From Arenimonas soli (GTDB taxonomy: Bacteria > Pseudomonadota > Gammaproteobacteria > Xanthomonadales > Xanthomonadaceae): DNA of 64,000 bases. The stretch lies in contig NZ_BMKC01000004.1 in NCBI RefSeq assembly GCF_014643775.1, positions 120,002 to 184,001 on the forward strand, in the 5' to 3' direction. The notes beneath the pieces are model-generated. The model was not told where the DNA came from. It ran no database searches and saw nothing but the letters and a program-made list of their open reading frames with translations. The translations under genes were made by a program, and so were the position numbers. Of the stretch, positions 1 through 7,733 are shown one piece after another. Numbering within the stretch: position 1 is the first letter of the stretch; every line of letters starts with the position of its first letter.

Positions 1-8
1 AATCGGGC

Positions 9-698
9 TCAGACCCGCCCGACCACCGGCACCAGTGCGCCGGTGATGGCGCTGGCCTTGTCCGACAAAAGGAAGACGATGGCGTCGGCCAGCTGCGCGG
101 GCTGCACCCAGGCGCTGAAATCGGCGTCGGGCATGTCGGCGCGGTTGGCCGGCGTGTCGATGATGCTGGGCAGCAGTGCGTTGACGGTGATGCCGCGGCC
201 CTTGAGTTCTTCGGCCAGGGCTTCGGTGAAACGCATCACGCCCGACTTCGACGCCGCGTAGGCGCCCATGCCGGCGCCGGCCTTCACCGCGCCGTTGGCA
301 CCGATGTTGACGATGCGGCCGCCGTCGGGAAGGTGGCGCAGCGCCGCCTGGCTGGCGGCCACGGCCGTGCGCACGTTCATCTGGTACATGCGGTCCCAGG
401 TGTCGGTGGAACCGTCCTGCACCTTTTCCCAGGCGAAACCGCCGGCGATGTTGACCAGGCCGTGCAGGCCGCCGTGCTGGTTGGCGATGGCGTCGAAGGC
501 CGCGCCGGTGGCCTTCGCGTCCGAAAGATCGACGCCGCCGTGCAGGTGCGCGGCGCCCAGGGCCTTGGGCTCGCGCGGCGCGTCGGCCAGGTCGATCGCG
601 GCGACCGTGGCGCCCTGCTCCAGCAGCGCTTTCACGACGGCGGTGCCCAGGCTGCCGAAGGCGCCGGTGACGGCGATGGTTTTTCCGTTGAGGGACAT
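9..698 (-). CDS. SDR family NAD(P)-dependent oxidoreductase
   Basis: Classical-size short-chain dehydrogenase of 229 residues, predicted cytoplasmic. The N-terminal beta-strand carries a glycine-rich dinucleotide loop, TGAFGSLG near residue 11, in which the second glycine sits one place earlier than in the usual TGxxxGxG. The NAG-like motif appears as NIAGG, and the active-site pair is in YAASK, preceded by the strand that carries the catalytic serine region. An in-frame TTG lies 15 bases upstream, but the ATG at 698 is preceded by GGAGAA at good spacing and starts MSLNGK, a normal SDR start. It is the last of the minus-strand genes that open the window and lies 47 bases beyond an unrelated exported protein. 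The substrate cannot be read from sequence; family membership is secure. Confidence 0.85.
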   Translation of the reverse strand: MSLNGKTIAVTGAFGSLGTAVVKALLEQGATVAAIDLADAPREPKALGAAHLHGGVDLSDAKATGAAFDAIANQHGGLHGLVNIAGGFAWEKVQDGSTDTWDRMYQMNVRTAVAASQAALRHLPDGGRIVNIGANGAVKAGAGMGAYAASKSGVMRFTEALAEELKGRGITVNALLPSIIDTPANRADMPDADFSAWVQPAQLADAIVFLLSDKASAITGALVPVVGRV

Positions 699-745
699 TA
701 GGTTCTCCTGCAATTCGTCCCGTCGATCTTAACCGACGCGCACGC

Positions 746-1783
746 TCAGCTTCCGGCGGCCTCGCGCATGATCTCCAGCTGCTGCTCGACCATCTTGTCC
801 ACTGCCTCGCCGATTTCCTTCTGCGCCTCGCCGGTGGCGAGGCCCCAGCCGAGCCTGGCGCGCTGGCAGTACGAGGATGCAATGTTCACTTCCGCGCCCT
901 GCAACGGGCTGAGGTTGAAGTTGGCAACGTCGTCATCATTCAGGTAAAGGCAAACCGCAGACGCAGACAGGAAGTTGTCTTCGGCTTCCTTTTTCGCGCC
1001 GCCATCCAGGTGTAGCGAGGCTTGCTCGAGCTGGAATTCCGAAAGGCGCAGGTCGCCGCGGATGTCCATGCCGCCGCGCACGCCCGCCTCCACTTTCCGG
1101 CGCAGCCACTGCTCCGCGCGCTGGTATGCCGCCAGGGCCAGCGCACGTCGAGCCCCCGCCTGTCCGCCCGCATCCGCGGCACGCGATTGGTCCCGAAAGA
1201 ATTCGCCTATGGCCGCCTCCAGCGTCTCGCTGCCGACAAAGGCCTGGTACACCAGCTCGGTCGCAGACTTGTTGCCCACCGCCTGGGCGCGCTGCGCGTA
1301 AACCGAGTCGGCGGCGGACCGCGCGGCGGACAGCAGGCCCTCGGCCTCGGCGGTGCGGCCGGCCGATGCCAGTGCCAGCACCATCTCCTGCTGCAAGCGC
1401 AGGTTTTCAATGACAGTGTGGAAGTGCTTGCCGCCCTCGTAATGCCCGACCATCGCCGCATACCCCGGCTCCAGGACCCGAAGGGCGGCCTCGACGTCCC
1501 CAGCTTCCCGTAGCTTCGACCCCCGGACCGCCACCACCTGCAGGCGGCGCCCGAACAGGGCATGGCGCACGGCGTCCGTGGCGTCCGGTGCATTCATGGC
1601 GCGCTCGTAGCCCGCCACCATCGCAGCGCAGGCATCATCCCTGCCTTGGCCGAAACATCCGAAACGATGGTCCTGGGCTGCCTTTAGCTCCTTCTCGTAA
1701 AGAGGCTCGGGCGCAGCTTGCGCAAAGACCGCCGAACTGGCCGCCAGCAGGATGGCGGCATGAAGCGACATCGAGGTGGACAT
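746..1783 (-). CDS. Exported helical (TPR-like) protein, function unknown
   Basis: A 345-residue protein I do not recognise. Residues 1-23 form a Sec signal peptide (hydrophobic run then AQA/A cleavage), so it is probably periplasmic. The mature part is almost wholly helical, rich in Ala, Glu and Arg, with a TPR-like region around residues 75-150 (paired helices of about 34 residues). Two cysteines (CFGQGRDDAC) lie shortly after the signal and could form a disulfide. The ATG at 1783 has AAGGAA and CAGG upstream. It follows prpF on the same strand after 67 bases, so it could be read through from the methylcitrate genes, but no functional link is visible. A scaffold or assembly role is only a guess from the fold. 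Confidence 0.6.
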   Translation of the reverse strand: MSTSMSLHAAILLAASSAVFAQAAPEPLYEKELKAAQDHRFGCFGQGRDDACAAMVAGYERAMNAPDATDAVRHALFGRRLQVVAVRGSKLREAGDVEAALRVLEPGYAAMVGHYEGGKHFHTVIENLRLQQEMVLALASAGRTAEAEGLLSAARSAADSVYAQRAQAVGNKSATELVYQAFVGSETLEAAIGEFFRDQSRAADAGGQAGARRALALAAYQRAEQWLRRKVEAGVRGGMDIRGDLRLSEFQLEQASLHLDGGAKKEAEDNFLSASAVCLYLNDDDVANFNLSPLQGAEVNIASSYCQRARLGWGLATGEAQKEIGEAVDKMVEQQLEIMREAAGS

Positions 1784-1850
1784 TCCTGGTTTCCTTCTGG
1801 AGGGATCTGGAACGGGCGCCCAGTTTAACGGCCGGCCCGCGCCGAGGGGG

Positions 1851-3041
1851 TCAGGTGCCCGTACCCGGCGGTACTCGTACCTTTCCTTCCATCAGCACGC
1901 GCGCGCTGCGGCTCATGATGGCCTTGCGCACCTGCCACTGGCCGTCCACCTGCGTGGCTTCGGCGCCCACGCGCAGGGTGCCGCTGGGGTGGCCGAAGCG
2001 CACGGCCTGGCGGTCGCCGCCGCCGGCGGCTTCGTTCACCAGGGTGCCGGGAATCGCCGCGGCGGTGCCGATGGCGACCGCGCAGGTGCCCATCATGGCG
2101 TGGTGCAGCTTGCCCATCGACAGCGCGCGCACGCACAGGTCGATGTCGGCGGCGGCAATGGGTTTGCCGCTGCTGGCGACGTGGTCGGTGGGCGGGGCGA
2201 CGAAGGCGATCTTGGGCGTGTGCTGGCGCTTCGGGGCCTCGGAAACGTCGCCGATGAGCCCCATGCGCACAGCGCCGTGGGCACGTATCGCTTCAAAACG
2301 CGCCAAGGCGGCCGGGTCGCCGTTGATGGCGTCCTGCAGCTCGGTGCCGATGTAGCCGATGTCTTTCGCACGCACGAAGATGGTCGGGATGCCGGAGTTG
2401 ATCATCGTGGCGTCGAAGCTGCCGACACCTGGCACTTCGAGTGTGTCCACGAGGTTGCCGGTCGGGAACAGCGCGCCGCCCTCTTCGCCGTCATCGGCCG
2501 GATCCATGAATTCGAGCACGATCTCGGCGGCAGGGAAGGTGACGCCGTCCAGTTCAAAGTCGCCGGTTTCCTGCACTTCTCCATTCGTGATGGGCACGTG
2601 GCAGATGATGGTCTTGCCGATGTTGGCCTGCCAGACCTTGACCGGGAACACGCCGTTTTCAGGCATGCGCGCCTTGTCGATGAAGCCGTTGGCGATGGCG
2701 AACGGGCCGACCGCGGTGCTGAGGTTGCCGCAGTTGCCCGACCAGTCCACGAAGGCGGTGTCGATGGACACCTGGCCGTAGAGGTAATCGACGTCGTGGC
2801 CGGGCTGGCTGGCCTGGCTGATGATCACGCACTTGCTGGTGCTGCTGGTGGCGCCGCCCATGCCGTCGGTGTGCTTGCCATAAGGGTCGGGCGAACCGAT
2901 GACGCGCATCAGCAAGGCGTCGCGCGCCGCGCCGGGCACGCGCGCGGCTTCGGGAAGGTCTTCGAGGCGGAAGAACACGCCTTTGGAGGTGCCGCCGCGC
3001 AGGTAGGTGGCCGGAATCTTCAGTTGGGGTGCGTGGGTCAT
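1851..3041 (-). CDS. prpF: 2-methylaconitate cis-trans isomerase PrpF
   Basis: PrpF acts with AcnD in the 2-methylcitrate cycle for propionyl-CoA: AcnD makes a 2-methylaconitate isomer and PrpF isomerises it to the form that is rehydrated to 2-methylisocitrate. The 396-residue protein shows family marks: RGGTSKG near the N terminus, a DGMGGATSSTSK segment with the conserved lysine, and the GNCGN segment around the catalytic-cysteine region of this diaminopimelate-epimerase fold. An open frame extends 135 bases further upstream, into acnD, but the ATG at 3041 starts at the normal family N terminus and lies 4 bases after the acnD stop. The two genes are evidently co-transcribed, perhaps translationally coupled. 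prpC and prpB are not in the window. Confidence 0.93.
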   Translation of the reverse strand: MTHAPQLKIPATYLRGGTSKGVFFRLEDLPEAARVPGAARDALLMRVIGSPDPYGKHTDGMGGATSSTSKCVIISQASQPGHDVDYLYGQVSIDTAFVDWSGNCGNLSTAVGPFAIANGFIDKARMPENGVFPVKVWQANIGKTIICHVPITNGEVQETGDFELDGVTFPAAEIVLEFMDPADDGEEGGALFPTGNLVDTLEVPGVGSFDATMINSGIPTIFVRAKDIGYIGTELQDAINGDPAALARFEAIRAHGAVRMGLIGDVSEAPKRQHTPKIAFVAPPTDHVASSGKPIAAADIDLCVRALSMGKLHHAMMGTCAVAIGTAAAIPGTLVNEAAGGGDRQAVRFGHPSGTLRVGAEATQVDGQWQVRKAIMSRSARVLMEGKVRVPPGTGT

Positions 3042-3045
3042 GGCG

Positions 3046-5655
3046 TCAGGCGGCCTGGGTGGATTCGAGGAAGTCCTGGGCGAAGCGCTGCAGCACGCCA
3101 CCAGCTTCGTAGATCGAAACCTCCTCGGCGGTGTCGAGGCGGCAGGTGACCGGCACCTCGACGCGGCTGCCGTCACGGCGGTTCACGACCAGGGTCAGCG
3201 TCGCGCCCGGGGTGCGGTCGCCGGTGACGTCGTAGGTTTCGGTGCCGTCCAGGCCGAGCGTCTTGCGGGTGGTGCCGGCTTCGAACTCCAGCGGCAGCAC
3301 GCCCATGCCGATCAGGTTAGTGCGGTGGATGCGCTCGAAGCCTTCGGCGGCGATCGCCTCGACGCCGGCCAGGCGCACGCCCTTGGCGGCCCAGTCGCGG
3401 CTGGAGCCCTGGCCGTAGTCGGCGCCGGCCACGATGATCAGCGGCTGGCGGCGGTCCATGTAGGTTTCGATCGCTTCCCACATGCGCGTCACCTTGCCTT
3501 CCGGCTCCAGGCGCGCCAGCGAACCCTGCTTCACCTTGCCGTCCTCGAGCACCATTTCGTTGAACAGCTTCGGGTTGGCGAAGGTGGCGCGCTGCGCGGT
3601 CAGGTGGTCGCCGCGGTGCGTGGCGTAGGAATTGAAGTCTTCTTCCGGCAGGCCCATCTTCGCCAGGTATTCGCCGGCCGCGCTCGAGGCCATGATCGCG
3701 TTCGAGGGCGAGAGGTGGTCGGTGGTGATGTTGTCGCCCAGCAGCGCCAGCGGGCGCATGCCGGTGAGCGTGCGCGGCCGGGCCAGCGCGCCTTCCCAGT
3801 ACGGCGGGCGCCGGATGTAGGTGCTCTGCGGGCGCCAATCGTACAGCGGCGCCACCTTTTCACCTGACTCCACCGCAATCCTGAACATCGGCTCGTAGAC
3901 GCTGCGGAACTGCTCGGGCTTCACCGCCGATTTCACCAAAGCATCAATCTCGGCGTCGCTGGGCCACAGGTCCTTCAGGGTCACCGGCTTGCCGTCGGCG
4001 TCATGGCCCAGCGCATCCTTCTCGATGTCGAAGCGGATGGTGCCGGCGATGGCGTAGGCCACCACCAGCGCCGGCGAAGCCAGGAAGGCCTGCTTGGCGT
4101 AGGGATGGATGCGGCCATCGAAGTTGCGGTTGCCGCTGAGCACGGCCGTGGCATAGAGGTCGCGGTCGATGATTTCCTGCTGGATTTTCGGATCCAGCGC
4201 GCCGGACATGCCGTTGCAGGTGGTGCAGGCGAAGGCGACGATGCCAAAGCCGAGTTTTTCCAGCTCGTGCTTCAGGCCGGCCTCTTCCAGGTACAGCGCC
4301 ACGGTCTTCGAACCCGGCGCCAGCGAACTCTTCACCCAGGGCTTGCGCACCAGGCCCAGCGCATTGGCCTTTTTCGCCAGCAGGCCGGCGGCGATGACGT
4401 TGCGCGGGTTCGAAGTATTCGTGCACGAGGTGATGGCGGCAATGATCACCGCGCCGTCGGGCATCAGGCCCTGGGCTTCCTGGGCACGCCCGGCCTCGAG
4501 GCTGCCGGAAATCCCCTTCGCCGCCAGTTCGCTGGTGGCGACGCGGGCATGCGGGTTGGACGGGCCGGCCATGGTGCGCACCACGCTGGAAAGATCGAAC
4601 TGCAGCGATCGTTCGTAGCGCGCGCCAACCAGCGCATCGGCCCACAGGCCGGTGGTCTTCGCGTAGTTCTCGACCAGAGCCACCTGTTCATCAGTGCGGC
4701 CGGTCAGGCGCAGGTAGTCGAGCGTGTTGTCGTCAATGAAGAACATCGCCGCGGTGGCGCCGTACTCGGGCGCCATGTTGGAAATCGTGGCGCGGTCGCC
4801 CAGGGTCAGCGCCGCCGCGCCCTCGCCGTGGAACTCGAGCCAGGCACCCACGACCTTCTGCTGGCGCAGGAACTGGGTGAGCGACAGCACCACGTCGGTG
4901 GCGGTGATGCCCGGGCCCGGCTTGCCGGTGAGCTCGACGCCGATGATGTCGGGCAGGCGCATCCAGGACGCGCGGCCCAGCATCACGCTTTCCGCTTCCA
5001 GGCCACCGACGCCGATGGCGATCACGCCCAGCGCGTCCACGTGCGGCGTGTGGCTGTCGGTGCCGACGCAGGTGTCGGGATAGGCCACGCCATCGAGTAC
5101 GCCGATCACCGGCGACATTTTCTCGAGGTTGATCTGGTGCATGATCCCGTTGCCCGGCGGGATCACGTCCACGTTCTTGAACGCCAGCTTGGTCCAGTCG
5201 ATGAAATGGAAGCGGTCGGCGTTGCGGCGGTCCTCGATCGCGCGGTTCTTCGTGAACGCCTCGGGGTCGAAGCCCCCACATTCCACCGCCAGCGAGTGGT
5301 CGACGATCAGCTGCACCGGCACCACCGGGTTCACCTGCGCCGGGTCGCCGCCCTGGTCGGCGATGGCGTCGCGCAGCCCGGCCAGGTCCACCAGCGCGGT
5401 CTGGCCCAGGATGTCGTGGCAGACCACGCGTGCCGGGAACCAGGGGAAATCCAGGTCGCGCTTGCGCTCGATCAGCTGGCGCAACGAAGCATCCAGGCTC
5501 GCCGGCTCGCAGCGCCGCACCAGGTTTTCCGCCAGCACCCGCGACACGTAGGGCAGACCGTCCCAGGCGCCCGGCTGCAGGGCCTCGACGGCCTCGCGGG
5601 CGTCGAAATAATCAAGGGACGTGCCGGGCAGCGGCTTGCGGAAGCTGGAGTTCAT
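3046..5655 (-). CDS. acnD: Fe/S-dependent 2-methylisocitrate dehydratase AcnD
   Basis: Aconitase-family enzyme of 869 residues, the usual AcnD length, that dehydrates 2-methylcitrate in the methylcitrate cycle. The three 4Fe-4S ligand cysteines are present: one in SCTNTSNP near residue 410 and two in the CTTCNG motif near 477 and 480. The N-terminal substrate region contains VGTDSHTPH near residue 198, and the C-terminal swivel domain has the GSSRDWAAKG motif. AcnD rather than AcnA is inferred from the adjacent prpF, which works only with AcnD-type enzymes. The gene is divergent from a secreted peptidase, with about 117 bases between the two starts. I see no PrpR-type sigma-54 site there, and no regulator gene is next to it. 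Confidence 0.93.
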   Translation of the reverse strand: MNSSFRKPLPGTSLDYFDAREAVEALQPGAWDGLPYVSRVLAENLVRRCEPASLDASLRQLIERKRDLDFPWFPARVVCHDILGQTALVDLAGLRDAIADQGGDPAQVNPVVPVQLIVDHSLAVECGGFDPEAFTKNRAIEDRRNADRFHFIDWTKLAFKNVDVIPPGNGIMHQINLEKMSPVIGVLDGVAYPDTCVGTDSHTPHVDALGVIAIGVGGLEAESVMLGRASWMRLPDIIGVELTGKPGPGITATDVVLSLTQFLRQQKVVGAWLEFHGEGAAALTLGDRATISNMAPEYGATAAMFFIDDNTLDYLRLTGRTDEQVALVENYAKTTGLWADALVGARYERSLQFDLSSVVRTMAGPSNPHARVATSELAAKGISGSLEAGRAQEAQGLMPDGAVIIAAITSCTNTSNPRNVIAAGLLAKKANALGLVRKPWVKSSLAPGSKTVALYLEEAGLKHELEKLGFGIVAFACTTCNGMSGALDPKIQQEIIDRDLYATAVLSGNRNFDGRIHPYAKQAFLASPALVVAYAIAGTIRFDIEKDALGHDADGKPVTLKDLWPSDAEIDALVKSAVKPEQFRSVYEPMFRIAVESGEKVAPLYDWRPQSTYIRRPPYWEGALARPRTLTGMRPLALLGDNITTDHLSPSNAIMASSAAGEYLAKMGLPEEDFNSYATHRGDHLTAQRATFANPKLFNEMVLEDGKVKQGSLARLEPEGKVTRMWEAIETYMDRRQPLIIVAGADYGQGSSRDWAAKGVRLAGVEAIAAEGFERIHRTNLIGMGVLPLEFEAGTTRKTLGLDGTETYDVTGDRTPGATLTLVVNRRDGSRVEVPVTCRLDTAEEVSIYEAGGVLQRFAQDFLESTQAA

Positions 5656-5734
5656 GGCGGAAGGCTCGGGTGCGTGAAGCCGGCCATTATCCGGAATGTG
5701 GCGGGGCCAGGCACCCCTGGCCCGCGGCAGCGGC

Positions 5735-5740
5735 TAATAT
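5735..5740 (+). promoter_or_regulatory. Possible -10 element for the S9 peptidase gene
   Basis: TAATAT is an AT-rich island in a GC-rich intergenic region, 33 bases before the peptidase ATG. No good -35 hexamer is seen 16-18 bases upstream, so this is a weak call. A GGCCAGG...CCTGGCC inverted repeat lies just upstream, between the divergent starts. Confidence 0.3.
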
Positions 5741-5772
5741 TGCCGCCGTCTCGCATCCGGAAGGCCCTGCCC

Positions 5773-7683
5773 ATGCGCTTCGTGCTTGTCGTCCTGTTCG
5801 CCCTGATCCTGCCCTGCCCGCCGGCCCTGGCCGCCCCTGCGGTGCCGGCGCCGCTGCCGATCCGCGACTTCTTCCAGTCGCCCGAGTTCAGCGACATGGC
5901 GCTTTCACCCGACGGCAAGCACCTGCTGGCCACGGTGCGCCGGGACGAACAATGGTCGCTGGTGGTGCTACGGGTCGCCGACCTGGCGCCGGTGGTGAAC
6001 CTGCAGCTGGGCGAGGACGACTACGTGTCCTCGCTGCGCTGGAAGGATGAAAACCAGTTCCTGTTCTCGGTCGACAAGCTCACCGGCAGCCTGCTCGACG
6101 ACCTGCGCTTCGTCTTCCTGACCCGCTGGTATGTCGGCCAGGCCGACGGCAGCGACCCGACGCCGCTGATCGGCGGCTTCGGCGGCATCGTCGACCTGCT
6201 GCCCGATGACCCCGAGCGCATCCTGGTGTCCTACTACTCGGGGGATTCCACCTACGTGATGCGCATCCCGCTGCGCGGGCAGTGGCCGCGCAACCCGATG
6301 AAGGTCCTCACGCCGCTGCGCGTGGTGCAGGGCATCGTCTACGACAGCAAGAACAACCCGCGCTACATCTGGGGCGAACGCATCCACGGAAAGTCCGGCG
6401 CCTACGTGCGCCGCAAGGACCGCTGGGCGCCGCTGAAGATCTGGGACGAAGGCGAACCCGAGCGCATTCCGCTGGCCATCGATGAAGAACGCAACCTGGT
6501 TTTCCTGGCCGCCAGCGACCAGGGTGAACCGCACCGCATCGATGCGGTGCACATGGACAGTGGCGAAACCACGCCGGTGCTGCCCTCGCGGACAGTCGAA
6601 CCCGAAGGCCTGCTGATGGGCGATGCCGGCCCGGTGGCTGCGGCCTACCAGGATGGCCGCCTGGACTACCGCTTCGTGGACAAGGACTCGACGGTGGCCA
6701 AGGTTTATGCCGGCCTGGTGGCGGCATTCCCGGGCCAGGCGCTCAGCTTCGAGGGCCGCAGCAAGGACGACCGCCTGTACCTGGTGCGCGTCTACGGCGA
6801 CCGCAACCCGGGCGAATATTTCCTGTTCGACACCCAGACCGGCCGTGCCCGCTTCCTGCTGGCGCAACGTTCCTGGATCAAGCCCGACACCATGGCCGCG
6901 ATGCAGCCGGTGTCGTTCAAGGCACGCGACGGACTGGAACTGCACGGTTACCTCACCCTTCCGCCGGGCCGCGAGGCCAAGGGCCTGCCGCTGGTGCTGA
7001 TGCCGCACGGCGGTCCGCATGGCGTGCGCGATCGCTGGGGTTTCGACCCGGAAGCACAGCTGCTTGCCAGCCGCGGCTACGCGGTGCTGCAGCTCAACTT
7101 CCGCGGCTCGGACGGCTACGGCAGCCGCTTCCGGACCGCGGGCTACGGCCAGTGGGGCGATGCGATGGTGCGCGACCTGCTCGACGGCCTGGGCTGGGCG
7201 GTTGCCCAGGGCATCGCAGACCCGCGCCGGGTCTGCGCCTACGGCGCTTCCTATGGTGCGTTTTCGGCGCTGCAGGCGGCGGCGCTGGCGCCGGACGCGC
7301 TGCAGTGCACGGCCGGCTACGTCGGCGTTTACAGCATCCCGCTGATGTTCAAGTCCGGCGACACCAGCGAATCGGACCTGGGCCGCAAGTTCATGGCCCG
7401 CGTGATGCCCGAGGGCCCCGAAGCCCAGCGCATGCAGTCACCGGCCTACAACGCCGCGCGCATCAAGGTGCCGGTGCTGCTGGCCCACGGCAAGATGGAC
7501 GTGCGCGCCCCGATCGACCAGTTCGAGTTCATGCGCGACCAACTGGCCGAAGCCGGCAATCCGCCGGAGGTGACCATCGTGGAAGAAAAGGAAGGCCACG
7601 GTTTCGTCGACCTCGACCGCAAGGTGGCCTACTACGAAAAGCTGCTGGCCTTCCTCGACAAGCACACCGCCGGCAACCGATAA
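5773..7683 (+). CDS. Secreted S9 family (prolyl oligopeptidase-type) serine peptidase
   Basis: A 636-residue exported peptidase. Residues 1-20 are a signal peptide ending at ALA, followed by a beta-propeller region that begins with the DFF..PEFSDMALSPDGK pattern, and a C-terminal alpha/beta-hydrolase domain from about residue 395. The triad is complete: Ser493 in GASYG, Asp576 in KMDVRAP and His609 in EGHGF; the oxyanion-side GGPHG motif is near residue 415. These S9 enzymes cleave short peptides, typically in the periplasm. An open frame runs far upstream antisense to acnD, but the ATG at 5773 has AAGG 8 bases before it and starts the signal peptide. It stands alone on the plus strand between two minus-strand blocks. 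Confidence 0.9.
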   Translation: MRFVLVVLFALILPCPPALAAPAVPAPLPIRDFFQSPEFSDMALSPDGKHLLATVRRDEQWSLVVLRVADLAPVVNLQLGEDDYVSSLRWKDENQFLFSVDKLTGSLLDDLRFVFLTRWYVGQADGSDPTPLIGGFGGIVDLLPDDPERILVSYYSGDSTYVMRIPLRGQWPRNPMKVLTPLRVVQGIVYDSKNNPRYIWGERIHGKSGAYVRRKDRWAPLKIWDEGEPERIPLAIDEERNLVFLAASDQGEPHRIDAVHMDSGETTPVLPSRTVEPEGLLMGDAGPVAAAYQDGRLDYRFVDKDSTVAKVYAGLVAAFPGQALSFEGRSKDDRLYLVRVYGDRNPGEYFLFDTQTGRARFLLAQRSWIKPDTMAAMQPVSFKARDGLELHGYLTLPPGREAKGLPLVLMPHGGPHGVRDRWGFDPEAQLLASRGYAVLQLNFRGSDGYGSRFRTAGYGQWGDAMVRDLLDGLGWAVAQGIADPRRVCAYGASYGAFSALQAAALAPDALQCTAGYVGVYSIPLMFKSGDTSESDLGRKFMARVMPEGPEAQRMQSPAYNAARIKVPVLLAHGKMDVRAPIDQFEFMRDQLAEAGNPPEVTIVEEKEGHGFVDLDRKVAYYEKLLAFLDKHTAGNR

Positions 7684-7690
7684 CTCCGAA

Positions 7691-7730
7691 GCTCCCCTCC
7701 CCTAGCGGGAGAGGGACTGGGGAGAGGGGA
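7691..7730. repeat. Purine/pyrimidine-skewed palindromic intergenic repeat
   Basis: The gap between the convergent peptidase and flavoprotein genes holds a CTCCCCTCCC-type run followed by GGGAGAGGG and GGGGAGAGGGG. It can fold on itself with a small TAGC loop. Very similar CCCTCTCCC/GGGAGAGGG intergenic units are dispersed in many high-GC proteobacterial genomes. It may serve as a two-way terminator, but neither side has a T-run. Confidence 0.5.
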
Positions 7731-7733
7731 CGG

